From the NCBI GenBank assembly GCA_902778255.1, contig CACYXD010000018.1, forward strand, positions 20,612-84,611: 64,000 nt of DNA, written 5' to 3'. Positions within the stretch are counted from its first letter, which is position 1, and every line of letters begins with the position of its first letter. Below are positions 37,987-46,600 of the stretch, one piece after another. Below the pieces are notes generated by a model, which ran no database searches, had not been told where the DNA came from, and saw only the letters and a program-made list of their open reading frames with translations. Source of the DNA: an uncultured Prevotellaceae bacterium. Its GTDB lineage: Bacteria; Bacteroidota; Bacteroidia; Bacteroidales; Bacteroidaceae. The position numbers and the translations under genes were made by a program.

Positions 37987-38697
37987 CTATGGTTGCAACG
38001 TCAAACCGAAAACCAAGTAGGCTTTCTGAGTACATGGGTTAGTAGCTACCTGTGCGAACACAGGGACTGAGAACGAGTCTGTGACCTTGATATCCTTCGT
38101 TGCCTTCAACGACAGGTTGGTTACAGCGAAACCACTCGTCCAGCCATTATAGAAATCGGTGGCAAACGGGACGGCGCCAGCCGTGGCAGTCCAATCGACA
38201 GAAGCGAGTTTAAATGGGACAACAGCCTCGAAATAACTGCTATAGGCTCGCTTGCCGTCCTTGTTTACACCGTCGTTTCCTGAGAAGTTAGTGAACCACT
38301 GCACACTGGCCACACCAAAGTCGTAACCCACATTAGCCTCAAACACATGGTTCGTTGAGTGGGCATCATATTTAAAGTAGCGGTTCTGAGGATCCAGACC
38401 TGCATTGAACCAATAGTCTGTCACGCCAATGTTCAGACCACCGATGGTATAAGCCAGCGTGAGGTCAAACTCCTTGGTGTCGAGAGGATCTACTAGTCCG
38501 TAGCTGCCCCAGGCTGTCAGCGACAGGCCTTTATAGGCCACGCCCAGTGTAGGCTGCAGGGCTGTTCTACCCAGATCCTGGCCACGCCAGATATAACTAC
38601 TTACAACGTCAGCACTAATCGTTGTCTCTACTTCATCCTGTGCAAAGGTGGTCATGCTCATGGCCATACCCAATGCGAATAAAACAATCTTCTTCAT
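37987..38697 (-). CDS. TorF-family putative porin (Gcw_chp type)
   Basis: 236 residues with a signal peptide (MKKIVLFALGMAMSMTTFA). The mature start SADVVSSYIWRGQDLGRTAL followed by QPTLGVAYKGL is typical of the TIGR02001/Gcw_chp family (TorF), a small outer-membrane barrel predicted to import nitrogen compounds. Strands alternate aromatic and polar residues, for example FDLTLAYTIGGLNIGVTDYW. The position between two amt genes and downstream of P-II fits an outer-membrane channel for ammonium or another nitrogen source. No promoter box of its own is seen. Confidence 0.78.
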   Translation of the reverse strand: MKKIVLFALGMAMSMTTFAQDEVETTISADVVSSYIWRGQDLGRTALQPTLGVAYKGLSLTAWGSYGLVDPLDTKEFDLTLAYTIGGLNIGVTDYWFNAGLDPQNRYFKYDAHSTNHVFEANVGYDFGVASVQWFTNFSGNDGVNKDGKRAYSSYFEAVVPFKLASVDWTATAGAVPFATDFYNGWTSGFAVTNLSLKATKDIKVTDSFSVPVFAQVATNPCTQKAYLVFGLTLQP

Positions 38698-38724
38698 AAT
38701 CGTTTTCTTTTTATTTTTATTGTC

Positions 38725-38765
38725 TAACCACTCCCCTCCCTCACAGGGAGGGGCTGGGGGTGAGT
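38725..38765 (-). repeat. palindromic element just after the amt stop codon
   Basis: Single intergenic copy whose first bases adjoin the stop codon of the amt gene (stop at 38767-38769). Arms CCCCTCCCT and AGGGAGGGG around CAC. Its sequence on the minus strand is nearly identical to the left-type copies translated in gltB and gltD. Confidence 0.75.
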
Positions 38766-38766
38766 C

Positions 38767-40023
38767 CTAGTTATAACAAGCTTCTCCGTGTTCGTAGATA
38801 TCGAGTCCTTCCTCTTCAATGCGCTTGTCAACACGCAGACCGTGGATCTTCTTGATGCCATAGAACAGGGCGAATCCACAAGCAGCAGCCCAGAGGTCGA
38901 TCATCAGTACACCGAAGCACTCAGCACCGAAGAATCCCCAACCGCCTCCATAGAAGGCTCCGTCCTCTGTAGCCAGCAGACCTGTCATGATGGTACCCAG
39001 GATACCGCACACACCGTGTACAGAACTAGCACCAACGGGGTCGTCAATGTGCAGCACGTGATCAATAAACTCGATGGCAAATACCAATACTGTACCGCAA
39101 ACCAGACCGATGATCACAGCGCCAACGGGAGAAACGAGGTCACAACCAGCAGTGATACCAACGAGACCAGCCAGCACACCGTTCAGAGTCAGTGAGAGTG
39201 AAGGTTTGCCATACTTGATCCAGGTGATGAACATCGTAGCCACACCACCTGCAGCTGCAGCGAGGTTGGTGGTCAGGAATACGTGAGATATAGCGATACG
39301 GTTTACCTCACCACTTGCAGCGAGCTGAGAACCGGGGTTGAATCCGAACCATCCCAACCAGAGGATGAAGACACCCAGAGCAGCCATCGTCAGGTTGTGA
39401 CCAGGGATAGCACGGCTCTTACCGTCCTTACCATACTTACCAATACGGGGACCCAGTGCCAGAGCACCAATCAGAGCCAGCACACCACCTACAGAGTGAA
39501 CAATGGCAGAACCAGCGAAATCGTGGAACACAGCGCCGAAGGTAGTCATCATGAAGCTGTCGGCAGCATCGTTGCAGAGCCAGCCACCACCCCAGGTCCA
39601 GTGACCCTCAACGGGGTAGATAATCAGCGAGATGAAGGCACTATAAATAAGGTACATAGAGAACTTGGTGCGCTCAGCCATAGCACCACTCACGATAGTA
39701 GCAGCTGTGGCACAGAACACAGTCTCGAAAATCAAGAAACCCTCAACGGGCAGATCGCTCTCGTAGAAACTCAGGTCGCCCCAGTTGGGCATACCAATGA
39801 AACCGCCCAGTGTATCGGCACCAAACATAAAGCCGAAGCCGAGGAAGAAGAACAAGAGTGAGCCGAACATGAAGTCGACAAAGTTCTTCATCAGGATGTT
39901 CGCCGTGTTCTTACTACGTGTAAAACCAGCCTCACACAGCGCAAAACCGGGCTGCATCCAGAAAACCAACATAGCTGCCAATAGCATCCATACGGTATCG
40001 AGTGAAATTCCTATTTCGTTCAT
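38767..40023 (-). CDS. amt: ammonium transporter (Amt), second copy
   Basis: 418 residues. Starts directly in the membrane part (GISLDTVWMLLAAMLVFWMQ) without a signal peptide, and has CEAGFTRSKNTANILMKNF, GAMAERTKFSMYL, AIVHSVGGVLALIGAL, ILWLGWFGFNPGS and ASSVHGVCGILGTIMTGLL. Both pore histidines are kept (IVHSVGG and SVHGVCG). It is of the shorter Amt class, distinct from the signal-peptide form downstream. The gene is 147 bp after the P-II gene. GlnK-type P-II proteins block Amt channels when nitrogen is plentiful, so this pairing fits the usual glnK-amt arrangement in reverse order. Confidence 0.94.
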   Translation of the reverse strand: MNEIGISLDTVWMLLAAMLVFWMQPGFALCEAGFTRSKNTANILMKNFVDFMFGSLLFFFLGFGFMFGADTLGGFIGMPNWGDLSFYESDLPVEGFLIFETVFCATAATIVSGAMAERTKFSMYLIYSAFISLIIYPVEGHWTWGGGWLCNDAADSFMMTTFGAVFHDFAGSAIVHSVGGVLALIGALALGPRIGKYGKDGKSRAIPGHNLTMAALGVFILWLGWFGFNPGSQLAASGEVNRIAISHVFLTTNLAAAAGGVATMFITWIKYGKPSLSLTLNGVLAGLVGITAGCDLVSPVGAVIIGLVCGTVLVFAIEFIDHVLHIDDPVGASSVHGVCGILGTIMTGLLATEDGAFYGGGWGFFGAECFGVLMIDLWAAACGFALFYGIKKIHGLRVDKRIEEEGLDIYEHGEACYN

Positions 40024-40170
40024 AACTTTCTTGAATTTAGATTTTTGAATTTTGAATTTAGAGTTATTCTCGCTTCGCTGCGATTATGAATTACAAATTT
40101 TGAATTAATTCTTAATTTTTAATCGCCACAGGCGACAACTCTTAATTCTTAACTCTTAATTCTTAATTTA
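40024..40170. repeat. TTCTTAATT and TTTGAATTT word repeats between P-II and amt
   Basis: Two word families fill the gap: TTTTGAATTTAGA-like words at 40030-40065 and CTTAATTCTTAACTC-like words at 40105-40168. No promoter box is seen, so amt is probably read through from the P-II promoter. Confidence 0.55.
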
Positions 40171-40518
40171 TTACTTCTTGTCTCTCAGTACGGTGTCACC
40201 CTTTTCGCCTGTGCGAATAGAATAGGTCTCCAGCACATCGCTCACGAAGATACGTCCGTCGCCGACCTCACCCGTATGTGCCACTTCGAGCAACACCTTG
40301 ATGGTGGGGTCCAAAAACTGGTCACGACAAACAATAGTGATCGCTACGCGCTCGATGACATCCGTTGAATACATCACACCACGGTAGATACGTTCCTGAC
40401 GGCTCTGTCCGATGCCATGCACGTCGTGATACTCAAACCAGTTGATGTCCGACGATAGCAGGGCTTCCTTGACCTCTTCAAACTTGGTCTTACGGATAAT
40501 TGCTTCAATCTTTTTCAT
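40171..40518 (-). CDS. glnK: P-II nitrogen regulatory protein
   Basis: 115 residues. Trimeric sensor of 2-oxoglutarate and adenylates that controls ammonium transport and glutamine synthesis. T-loop residues about 37-55 include RIYRGVMY, with Tyr50 at the position of the uridylylated Tyr51 of E. coli. The B-loop signature is TGEVGDGRIFV (82-92), and the C-loop region is SIRTGEKGD. First gene of a unit with two ammonium transporters, which is why glnK is preferred over glnB. It has its own -7 box and a long AT-rich upstream region with hairpins. Confidence 0.92.
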   Translation of the reverse strand: MKKIEAIIRKTKFEEVKEALLSSDINWFEYHDVHGIGQSRQERIYRGVMYSTDVIERVAITIVCRDQFLDPTIKVLLEVAHTGEVGDGRIFVSDVLETYSIRTGEKGDTVLRDKK

Positions 40519-40574
40519 ACCTTAATACCTTTAATTAATACTTATTGTCACTGTGACTCTTCTGAATTCGGTGG

Positions 40575-40582
40575 CAAAATTA
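40575..40582 (-). promoter_or_regulatory. -7 promoter box of the P-II/amt unit
   Basis: TAATTTTG followed by CC on the minus strand, 57 nt upstream of the P-II ATG. Confidence 0.55.
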
Positions 40583-40647
40583 CAACCATTTTCTGATACC
40601 ACAATTATCCTTTTCTTCCTTTCATCCTACAAAATTTTGCAAAATGA

Positions 40648-40686
40648 CAATTTGTAAGCCAAAACACCCATTTTGCTTACAGATTG
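40648..40686. promoter_or_regulatory. imperfect hairpin upstream of P-II
   Basis: CAATTTGTAAGC (40648-40659) pairs with GCTTACAGATTG (40675-40686), 12 pairs with one G-T wobble, loop of 15 nt. The arm is nearly the same as in the 36362-36401 hairpin (CAATCTGCAAG). Confidence 0.45.
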
Positions 40687-40842
40687 TAAATTTCGTACAA
40701 AATGTAGATTTTCTGATGACCAAAATATTGCACAATAGCATTACATATAAGATATCCAGTTTTACATCCATACATCAAAAAACACAAAATTTATCGTCTT
40801 TCGCAAGGCTTGCGAACATTTCCTTCTTTCAAAATAGTTTTG

Positions 40843-40850
40843 TACCTTTG
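40843..40850 (+). promoter_or_regulatory. -7 promoter box of the gene pair ending in ftsZ-like
   Basis: TACCTTTG only 5 nt before the ATG at 40856, so the transcript is probably leaderless. Confidence 0.6.
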
Positions 40851-40855
40851 TACCC

Positions 40856-41434
40856 ATGATAGAGAAACAGACCGCGGAGGAGGTGGCTCTTGAGGTAAGA
40901 CGACTGACGGAACTACTGATGGCAGCAGGACGGAAAGACCTGTTGCTGAAGGCTATTGGCATTCCGCTGTTGGAGGAACTGCGCATAGAAGCGGCACGAG
41001 GAAAGTTGTCAAGACTGGTCATTACGGAGGACTATAGGTTCATCCTTGCTGACTATAATAATAAAGAGGTGGAACTGCAGCCTGTACACAAGGCTGTGTA
41101 TCTGCTGTTTCTGAATCATCCGGAGGGCATTGAGTTCAAACGACTGACGGATTATCGGGAAGAGCTGCTGGGCTTCTACATGAAAACTGCTCGTATGATG
41201 GATAAGGAGAAAATCGTGGAAAGCGTAGATAAGCTGGTGAACCCGCTGGACAATGCCATCAACGAGAAGTGTTCAAGAATCAAAAAGGTGTTCCTGGACC
41301 TGATGGACGAATATAGGGCAAACTATTATATCATCAGCGGACATACGCAGAAACACATTGCAGGTCGCGTGTGGTACGAGAGGCTGAAAGTGATTACATT
41401 GCCAAGGGAGCTGGTGAAGATGGAAGGTGAATGA
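40856..41434 (+). CDS. unrecognised 192-residue protein coupled to an FtsZ-like gene
   Basis: 192 residues, no signal peptide or membrane segment. The N-terminal half is helical (KQTAEEVALEVRRLTELLMA) and includes LVITEDYRFILADYNNKEVE. The middle, PVHKAVYLLFLNHPEGIEFK and then RLTDYREELLGFY, has the look of a small winged-helix. The end carries INEKCSRIKKVFLDLMDEY and a basic strand. I recall similar standalone proteins in Bacteroidales without a known role. The stop overlaps the start of the FtsZ-like gene by four bases (ATGA), implying coupled translation. The -7 box is so close that the ATG may be the first base of the message; an internal ATG at 40919 is the alternative. Confidence 0.75.
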   Translation: MIEKQTAEEVALEVRRLTELLMAAGRKDLLLKAIGIPLLEELRIEAARGKLSRLVITEDYRFILADYNNKEVELQPVHKAVYLLFLNHPEGIEFKRLTDYREELLGFYMKTARMMDKEKIVESVDKLVNPLDNAINEKCSRIKKVFLDLMDEYRANYYIISGHTQKHIAGRVWYERLKVITLPRELVKMEGE

Positions 41435-42699
41435 TAAAAGATTTTGATATGGATGAGAATGATATACTGAAACAGTTTGTAATGCCCATTGAGGACAAAA
41501 TGCAGGGCATTATCAAGGTGGTGGGCGTTGGCGGTGGTGGCTGCAACGCCGTGCGTAACATGTATGAGGCCAGGGTGGAAGGCGTGACCTATGCCGTGTG
41601 TAATACGGATAGTCAGTCGCTTTCGCGCTCGCCAGTACCCATGAAGATTATGCTGGGTGCTTCAGGGCTGGGTGCCGGAGGTAATCCGGAGATGGGACGC
41701 TCAGAGGCCGAGACGAACGTGGACGACATAGAAAAACTGTTCTCTGACGGAACGAAGATGGTGTTCGTGACTGCCGGTATGGGAGGTGGAACGGGTACAG
41801 GTGCTGCACCGGTGGTGGCAGGGATAGCCAAGAGGTTGGGACTGCTGACGGTGGGTGTGGTGACCATTCCCTTCTATTTCGAGAAGAAACGCAAGATTAT
41901 CAAAGCACTGAAGGGGGTGGAGGAGATGCGAAAGAACGTGGATGCACTGCTCATCGTGAACAATGAACGACTGTGTGATGTCTATGCCGACTCGGAACTA
42001 TCGGTAAAGGAGGCTTTTATACGCGCCGACAACATCTTGATGGATGCTGTGAAGGGCATCGCAGAATTAATTGTGCTGCCCAGCGACGGAGGTATCAAGA
42101 GTGACTTCCGTGATGTGGAGACCACGATGAAAAACGGTGGTGGCGCCATCATGGCGATGGGACGTGCCAGTGGCGACCATCGCGTGGAGCGCGCAATTCT
42201 AAATGCACTCGACTCACCCCTACTCTATGGCAATGACATTGACAAAGCGAAGCGCATCCTATTTAATATCTATGCCAGCGATGAGCATCCCATCTTTGTG
42301 AGAGAGCTGCAGGAGATTGATGATTTCTTTGACCAGTTGGATCCGAATATCGACGTGATATGGGGCACGGCAACGGATGAATCGCTTGGCGAGGATGCCA
42401 AAGTGACCATCCTGGCAACGGGACTGGAAGACGAAATACGTAACGAGGTGCAGAAAGACGCACACAAAGATGAGGATAGTTTCTATGAGGACTTGATACG
42501 ATTACTCTACAAGCCTGTAGGACCAACAAAGGTGGCAGAAGTTCTTACGCAGGAACCACATTTCGATGTAGAACTGGCTCCAGAACCTGAGCCTGCCAAG
42601 CCCAAGCCTGAGCCCATACAGACAGTCGCAGAGAAACCCAAAATGCCATCAACTGCTATAGAAAAGCTGAAAATGTGGCTGACCAGTCTTACCGAGTAA
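41431..42699 (+). CDS. ftsZ: divergent FtsZ-family GTPase
   Basis: 422 residues. GTP-binding parts are VVGVGGGGCNAV (31-41), NTDSQSL (58-64), the tubulin signature AGMGGGTGTGAAP (115-127) and NNERL (177-181). The T7 loop that completes the active site of the next subunit reads GIKSDFRDV (221-229): both catalytic aspartates (225 and 228) are present but the usual Asn is Lys223. The C-terminal domain contains EHPIFVRELQEIDDFFDQL and ILATGLE. A Pro/Glu/Lys linker and a short end (EKLKMWLTSLTE) follow, without an obvious FtsA-binding tail like that of most Bacteroidetes FtsZ. It is not in a division cluster, so it is probably a second FtsZ. An alternative ATG lies at 41449. Confidence 0.82.
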   Translation: MIKDFDMDENDILKQFVMPIEDKMQGIIKVVGVGGGGCNAVRNMYEARVEGVTYAVCNTDSQSLSRSPVPMKIMLGASGLGAGGNPEMGRSEAETNVDDIEKLFSDGTKMVFVTAGMGGGTGTGAAPVVAGIAKRLGLLTVGVVTIPFYFEKKRKIIKALKGVEEMRKNVDALLIVNNERLCDVYADSELSVKEAFIRADNILMDAVKGIAELIVLPSDGGIKSDFRDVETTMKNGGGAIMAMGRASGDHRVERAILNALDSPLLYGNDIDKAKRILFNIYASDEHPIFVRELQEIDDFFDQLDPNIDVIWGTATDESLGEDAKVTILATGLEDEIRNEVQKDAHKDEDSFYEDLIRLLYKPVGPTKVAEVLTQEPHFDVELAPEPEPAKPKPEPIQTVAEKPKMPSTAIEKLKMWLTSLTE

Positions 42700-42774
42700 A
42701 ATCAAGACATTTATTCGTGCCATTTCAACACCAAAAAACTGCAAAATAACAATTTATTATAATTGAAGGCCGTA

Positions 42775-42821
42775 AACCGCCCCGTTGTTTTCAAAATAGA
42801 AGATAATGGGGCGGATTTTTT
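42775..42821 (+). terminator. rho-independent terminator of the ftsZ-like gene
   Basis: AACCGCCCCGTT (42775-42786) pairs with AATGGGGCGGATT (42805-42817), then a run of T to 42821. It lies 75 nt past the stop and ends transcription before gltB. Confidence 0.75.
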
Positions 42822-42894
42822 ACAGATTGAAAGAAAGCCGTTTTTTTAAGATTGATAAAGAAACTAAAAACACCTCTATATTGTCAATACGCAG

Positions 42895-42902
42895 TACCTT
42901 TG
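42895..42902 (+). promoter_or_regulatory. -7 promoter box of gltBD
   Basis: TACCTTTG followed by CACCG, 42 nt upstream of the gltB ATG at 42944. Confidence 0.7.
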
Positions 42903-42943
42903 CACCGATTTTTAAGCAAAGAGAAAGTAAATTCAAGGATAAT

Positions 42944-43630
42944 ATGACAAAGTGTAAAGAAAAATCTCAATTTCAAGGACTCTATCAAAGTGATTATGAG
43001 CACGATGCCTGCGGTGTGGGCATGGTGGTGAATATTCATGGTGGTAAGAGTCATGAATTGGTTGACAATGCACTGAAGGTGCTTGAGAACATGGAACACC
43101 GTGGCGCCGAGACACGCGACAAGACCGGTGATGGTGCGGGTATCATGGTACAGATACCCCACGAGTTTATTCTAGGACTGGTCTTTCTACCTAAAGACGA
43201 GAAGGCGCAGCAGGAGATTCTGAGCGTGATGATCGAGGAGATTGAGCGCGAGGGGCTGCAGCTGATGCATCTGCGCACGGTGCCCACCAACCCCGAGGTA
43301 CTGGGTGTGGCTGCCCGCGAGGTGGAACCCGATATTAAACAGATTTTTGTGAAGAGAGGACCCACCCCTCAGCCCCTCCCTGTTATGGAGGGGAGTGATT
43401 ATGCTCCAGACGAAGAGGAGAAGGCATTCGAGCGCACATTATATATAATAAGGAAGAGAATCGAGAATAGGGTAGCCAAAATGGAGGCATCTACTCCCCT
43501 CCCTCTCTTCAAAGAATATTATCTACAAGGGAATGCTTACCAGCGGACAGCTGCGACGCTACTTCCCCGATCTTTCGAACGATTACTTTACGAGCGGACT
43601 GGCCTTGGTTCACTCGCGATTCTCAACTAA
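42944..43630 (+). CDS. gltB: glutamate synthase large subunit, 5' part before a frameshift
   Basis: Starts at ATG 42944, after the promoter and the upstream terminator; a longer in-frame start inside that terminator is not credible. The Ntn glutaminase nucleophile is Cys23 (EHDACGVGMVVN), so 22 residues would be removed. The glutaminase domain continues normally (MEHRGAETRDKTGDGAGIM, then IPHEF) and includes one translated palindromic element (PTPQPLPVMEGSDY, DNA 43360-43401). The true frame is lost between about 43476 and 43511: after MEAST the reading frame departs from the family, and the last 40 or so residues to 43630 are spurious. The rest of GltB resumes in another frame from about 43500. 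The gene is therefore either a pseudogene or carries an assembly error. Confidence 0.85.
   Translation: MTKCKEKSQFQGLYQSDYEHDACGVGMVVNIHGGKSHELVDNALKVLENMEHRGAETRDKTGDGAGIMVQIPHEFILGLVFLPKDEKAQQEILSVMIEEIEREGLQLMHLRTVPTNPEVLGVAAREVEPDIKQIFVKRGPTPQPLPVMEGSDYAPDEEEKAFERTLYIIRKRIENRVAKMEASTPLPLFKEYYLQGNAYQRTAATLLPRSFERLLYERTGLGSLAILN
43360..43401 (+). repeat. palindromic element in gltB, left-type copy 1
   Basis: CCCCTCCC and GGAGGGGAG arms around TGTTAT. Read as PTPQPLPVMEGSDY in the gltB frame. Confidence 0.8.
43488..43500 (+). repeat. truncated right-type palindromic element at the gltB frameshift
   Basis: Only the first part (ATCTACTCCCCT) of the right-type element is present, directly joined to conserved GltB sequence that resumes in another frame. 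The full right-type element elsewhere is about 44 bp. Confidence 0.65.
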
Positions 43631-46600
43631 TACATTCCCCAAATGGAAGTTGGCACAGCCTTTCCGCTTGTTAGCACACAACGGTGAGATTAACACCATT
43701 CGTGGTAACCGCGGCTGGATGAAGGCAAGAGAGAGTGTGCTGAGCAGTGAGGCGCTGGGCGACATCAAGGACCTGCGCCCGATTGTGCAGGACGGCATGA
43801 GCGATTCGGCCAGCTTGGACAACGTTTTCGAGTTCCTGATGATGAGCGGACTCTCGTTGCCACAGGCCATGGCCATCCTGGTGCCCGAGAGCTTTAACGA
43901 TAAGAACCCTATTTCAGAAGATTTGAAAGCCTTCTACGAATATCACTCTATCCTGATGGAACCTTGGGACGGTCCTGCAGCACTGCTGTTTAGCGATGGT
44001 CGCTACGCAGGCGGTATGCTCGACCGCAACGGCCTGCGCCCCAGCCGCTACACCATCACCAAACAAGGTATGATGGTGGTAGCCTCTGAGGTTGGCGTCA
44101 TGGACTTTGAGCCCGGCGACGTGGTTTCGAAGGGTCGCCTGCAGCCAGGAAAGATTCTGCTGATTGACACGCAGGAAGGCAAGATTTACTACGATGGCGA
44201 GATTAAGGAGAAGCTGGCCAAGGCCCATCCTTACCGCGAGTGGCTGGCCGAGAACCGCGTGCAGCTTGAGAAACTGAAGAGCGGACGTAAAGTGGACAAC
44301 GGCGTGAGCGATCTCAACGCTAAGCTGGTGACTTTCGGATTCGGTCAGGAGGATATCGACAAGACTATCATCCCTATGGCCACAGCTGGACAGGAACCTG
44401 TAGCTGCTATGGGTAACGACACACCACTAGCAGTCATCTCAGACCGTCCACAGGTGCTGTTCAACTACTTCCGTCAGCAGTTCGCACAGGTCACCAACCC
44501 TGCCATCGACCCTATCCGCGAGGAACTTGTAATGAGTCTTACCGAATACATCGGTGCCGTGGAAACCAACATTCTGACGCCCGACGCATCGAACTGTAAG
44601 ATGGTGCGCCTGCCACAACCTGTTTTGACCAACACACAACTCGATATACTTTGTAACATCCGCTACAAGGGCTTCAATACCAAGAAACTGGCGATGACCT
44701 TCAGACTCTCCCCCTTACCCCTCCCTGTGAGGGAAGGGAGTGATTACACTCAAGCCGGAGAAGCGCTAAGGGCTGCTCTTGATAAGCTATGCAAGGATGC
44801 TGAGGCCTGCGTGGACGAGGGCGTGAACTACATTATATTAACAGATAAAATTGAAGATGCAGAGGTATCTACTCCCCTCACTCACAGGGAGGGGCAGGGG
44901 GAGGGTCTCTTCTACATCCCATCGCTGTTGGCCGTTTCTGCCGTTCACCACTACCTGATTAGCGTAGGTAAGCGTGTGCAGACTGCCCTGATTGTTGAGA
45001 GTGGTGAGATTCGCGAGGTAATGCACGCTGCCCTGTTGCTGGGCTACGGTGCCAGCGCCCTGTGTCCATACATGACGTTTGCCGTGCTCGACGATCTGGT
45101 GAAGAAACATAAGATTCAGGAGGATTACGCCACGGCTGAAACCCACTATATCAAGGCCGTGGACAAGGGTCTGAAGAAGATTATGTCGAAGATGGGTATC
45201 TCTACCATCCGCTCTTATCGTGGTGCGAAGATCTTCGAGAGCATCGGACTGAGCGAAGACCTGCTGCATCGCTACTTCGGCACCGAAGTGAGCACCATCG
45301 GAGGTGTGGGCCTGAAGGAGATTGCCCGCGATGCTATTACTCTGCGCAAGGAAAGCCTCACCCCCAGCCCCTCTCCAAAGGGCGAGGGGAGTGGTTACCT
45401 GCCCAACAACGGACAATTCTCATGGAGAAAGGATGGCATCAAGCACGCCTGGAATCCTGAGACGATTGCTAAGCTGCAACTGGCCTGCCGTCAAGGCTCG
45501 TACGAGAAATTCAAGGACTGGGCAAAGACGGTCGATGAAAAGGAGAGTCCCATCTTCCTGCGCGATTTCCTCACCTTTAAGAAGGTATCTACTCCCCTCG
45601 CCTCTGGGAGAGGGGCCGGGGGTGAGGCTCCCATTCCTATCGACGAGGTTGAGCCCGTTGAGAGCATCGTTAAGCACTTCGTAACAGGTGCTATGAGTTT
45701 TGGCGCTTTGAGCATCGAGGCCCACGAGGCTTTGGCACTGGCCATGAACAAACTGGGTGCACGCAGTAACACTGGTGAGGGTGGTGAGGACAACGCCCGC
45801 TATCACTCAGAGGTTGATGGTGTTAGCCTGAGCTCAAAGACCAAGCAGATTGCATCAGGACGTTTTGGTGTCACCGCCGAGTATCTGGTGAATGCCGAGG
45901 AGATACAGATTAAGGTGGCACAGGGTGCTAAGCCCGGTGAGGGCGGACAGTTGCCCGGATTCAAGGTTAACGAGATTATCGCAAAGACTCGTAACGCTAT
46001 TCCTGGCATCTCGCTGATTTCACCTCCACCTCATCACGATATCTACAGTATCGAAGACCTGGCACAGCTCATCTTCGACCTGAAGAATATCAACCCAACA
46101 GCTGCAGTAAGCGTGAAGCTGGTAGCTGAGAGCGGTGTTGGAACCATTGCCGCTGGTGTGGCTAAGGCCAAGGCCGACCTGATTGTGATTTCGGGTGCCG
46201 AGGGTGGTACTGGTGCCAGTCCTGCATCAAGTATGCGATTTGCAGGTATCAGTCCTGAGATCGGACTGGCCGAGACCCAGCAGACACTGGTGATGAACGG
46301 ATTGCGTAACCAGGTTCGCCTGCAGACCGACGGACAGCTGAAGACTGCCAAGGATGTGATTATCATGGCCATGCTTGGTGCCGACGAGTTCTCGTTTGGT
46401 ACACTGCCACTGATAGTTCTGGGTTGCGTGATGATGCGTAAGTGTAATACCAATACCTGTCCTATGGGTGTGGCTACACAGAATCCAGAGTTGCGCAAGC
46501 ACTTTCAGGGACGCGCTGAATACGTAGTAAACTTCTTCACCTTCCTGGCCGAGCAGGTACGCGAATACCTCAGCGAGATCGGTGTTCACAGTCTTAAGGA

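Larger units (their letters stand above)
40519..40855. promoter_or_regulatory. 337-bp divergent promoter region between P-II and the gene before ftsZ
   Basis: Holds no gene. On the minus strand a -7 box TAATTTTG (40575-40582) serves P-II; on the plus strand TACCTTTG (40843-40850) serves the gene at 40856. Between them are dyads: CAAAATTTTGCAAAATG near 40630, an imperfect hairpin at 40648-40686, and a short inverted repeat TCGCAAGGCTTGCGA at 40801-40815. These are candidate sites for nitrogen-dependent control; no regulator can be named. Confidence 0.55.

Noticed and set aside
42806-42943. Longer N-terminus for GltB starting at 42806
   Set aside because: That ATG lies inside the terminator hairpin of the preceding gene and upstream of the TACCTTTG box; conserved GltB sequence starts after 42944.
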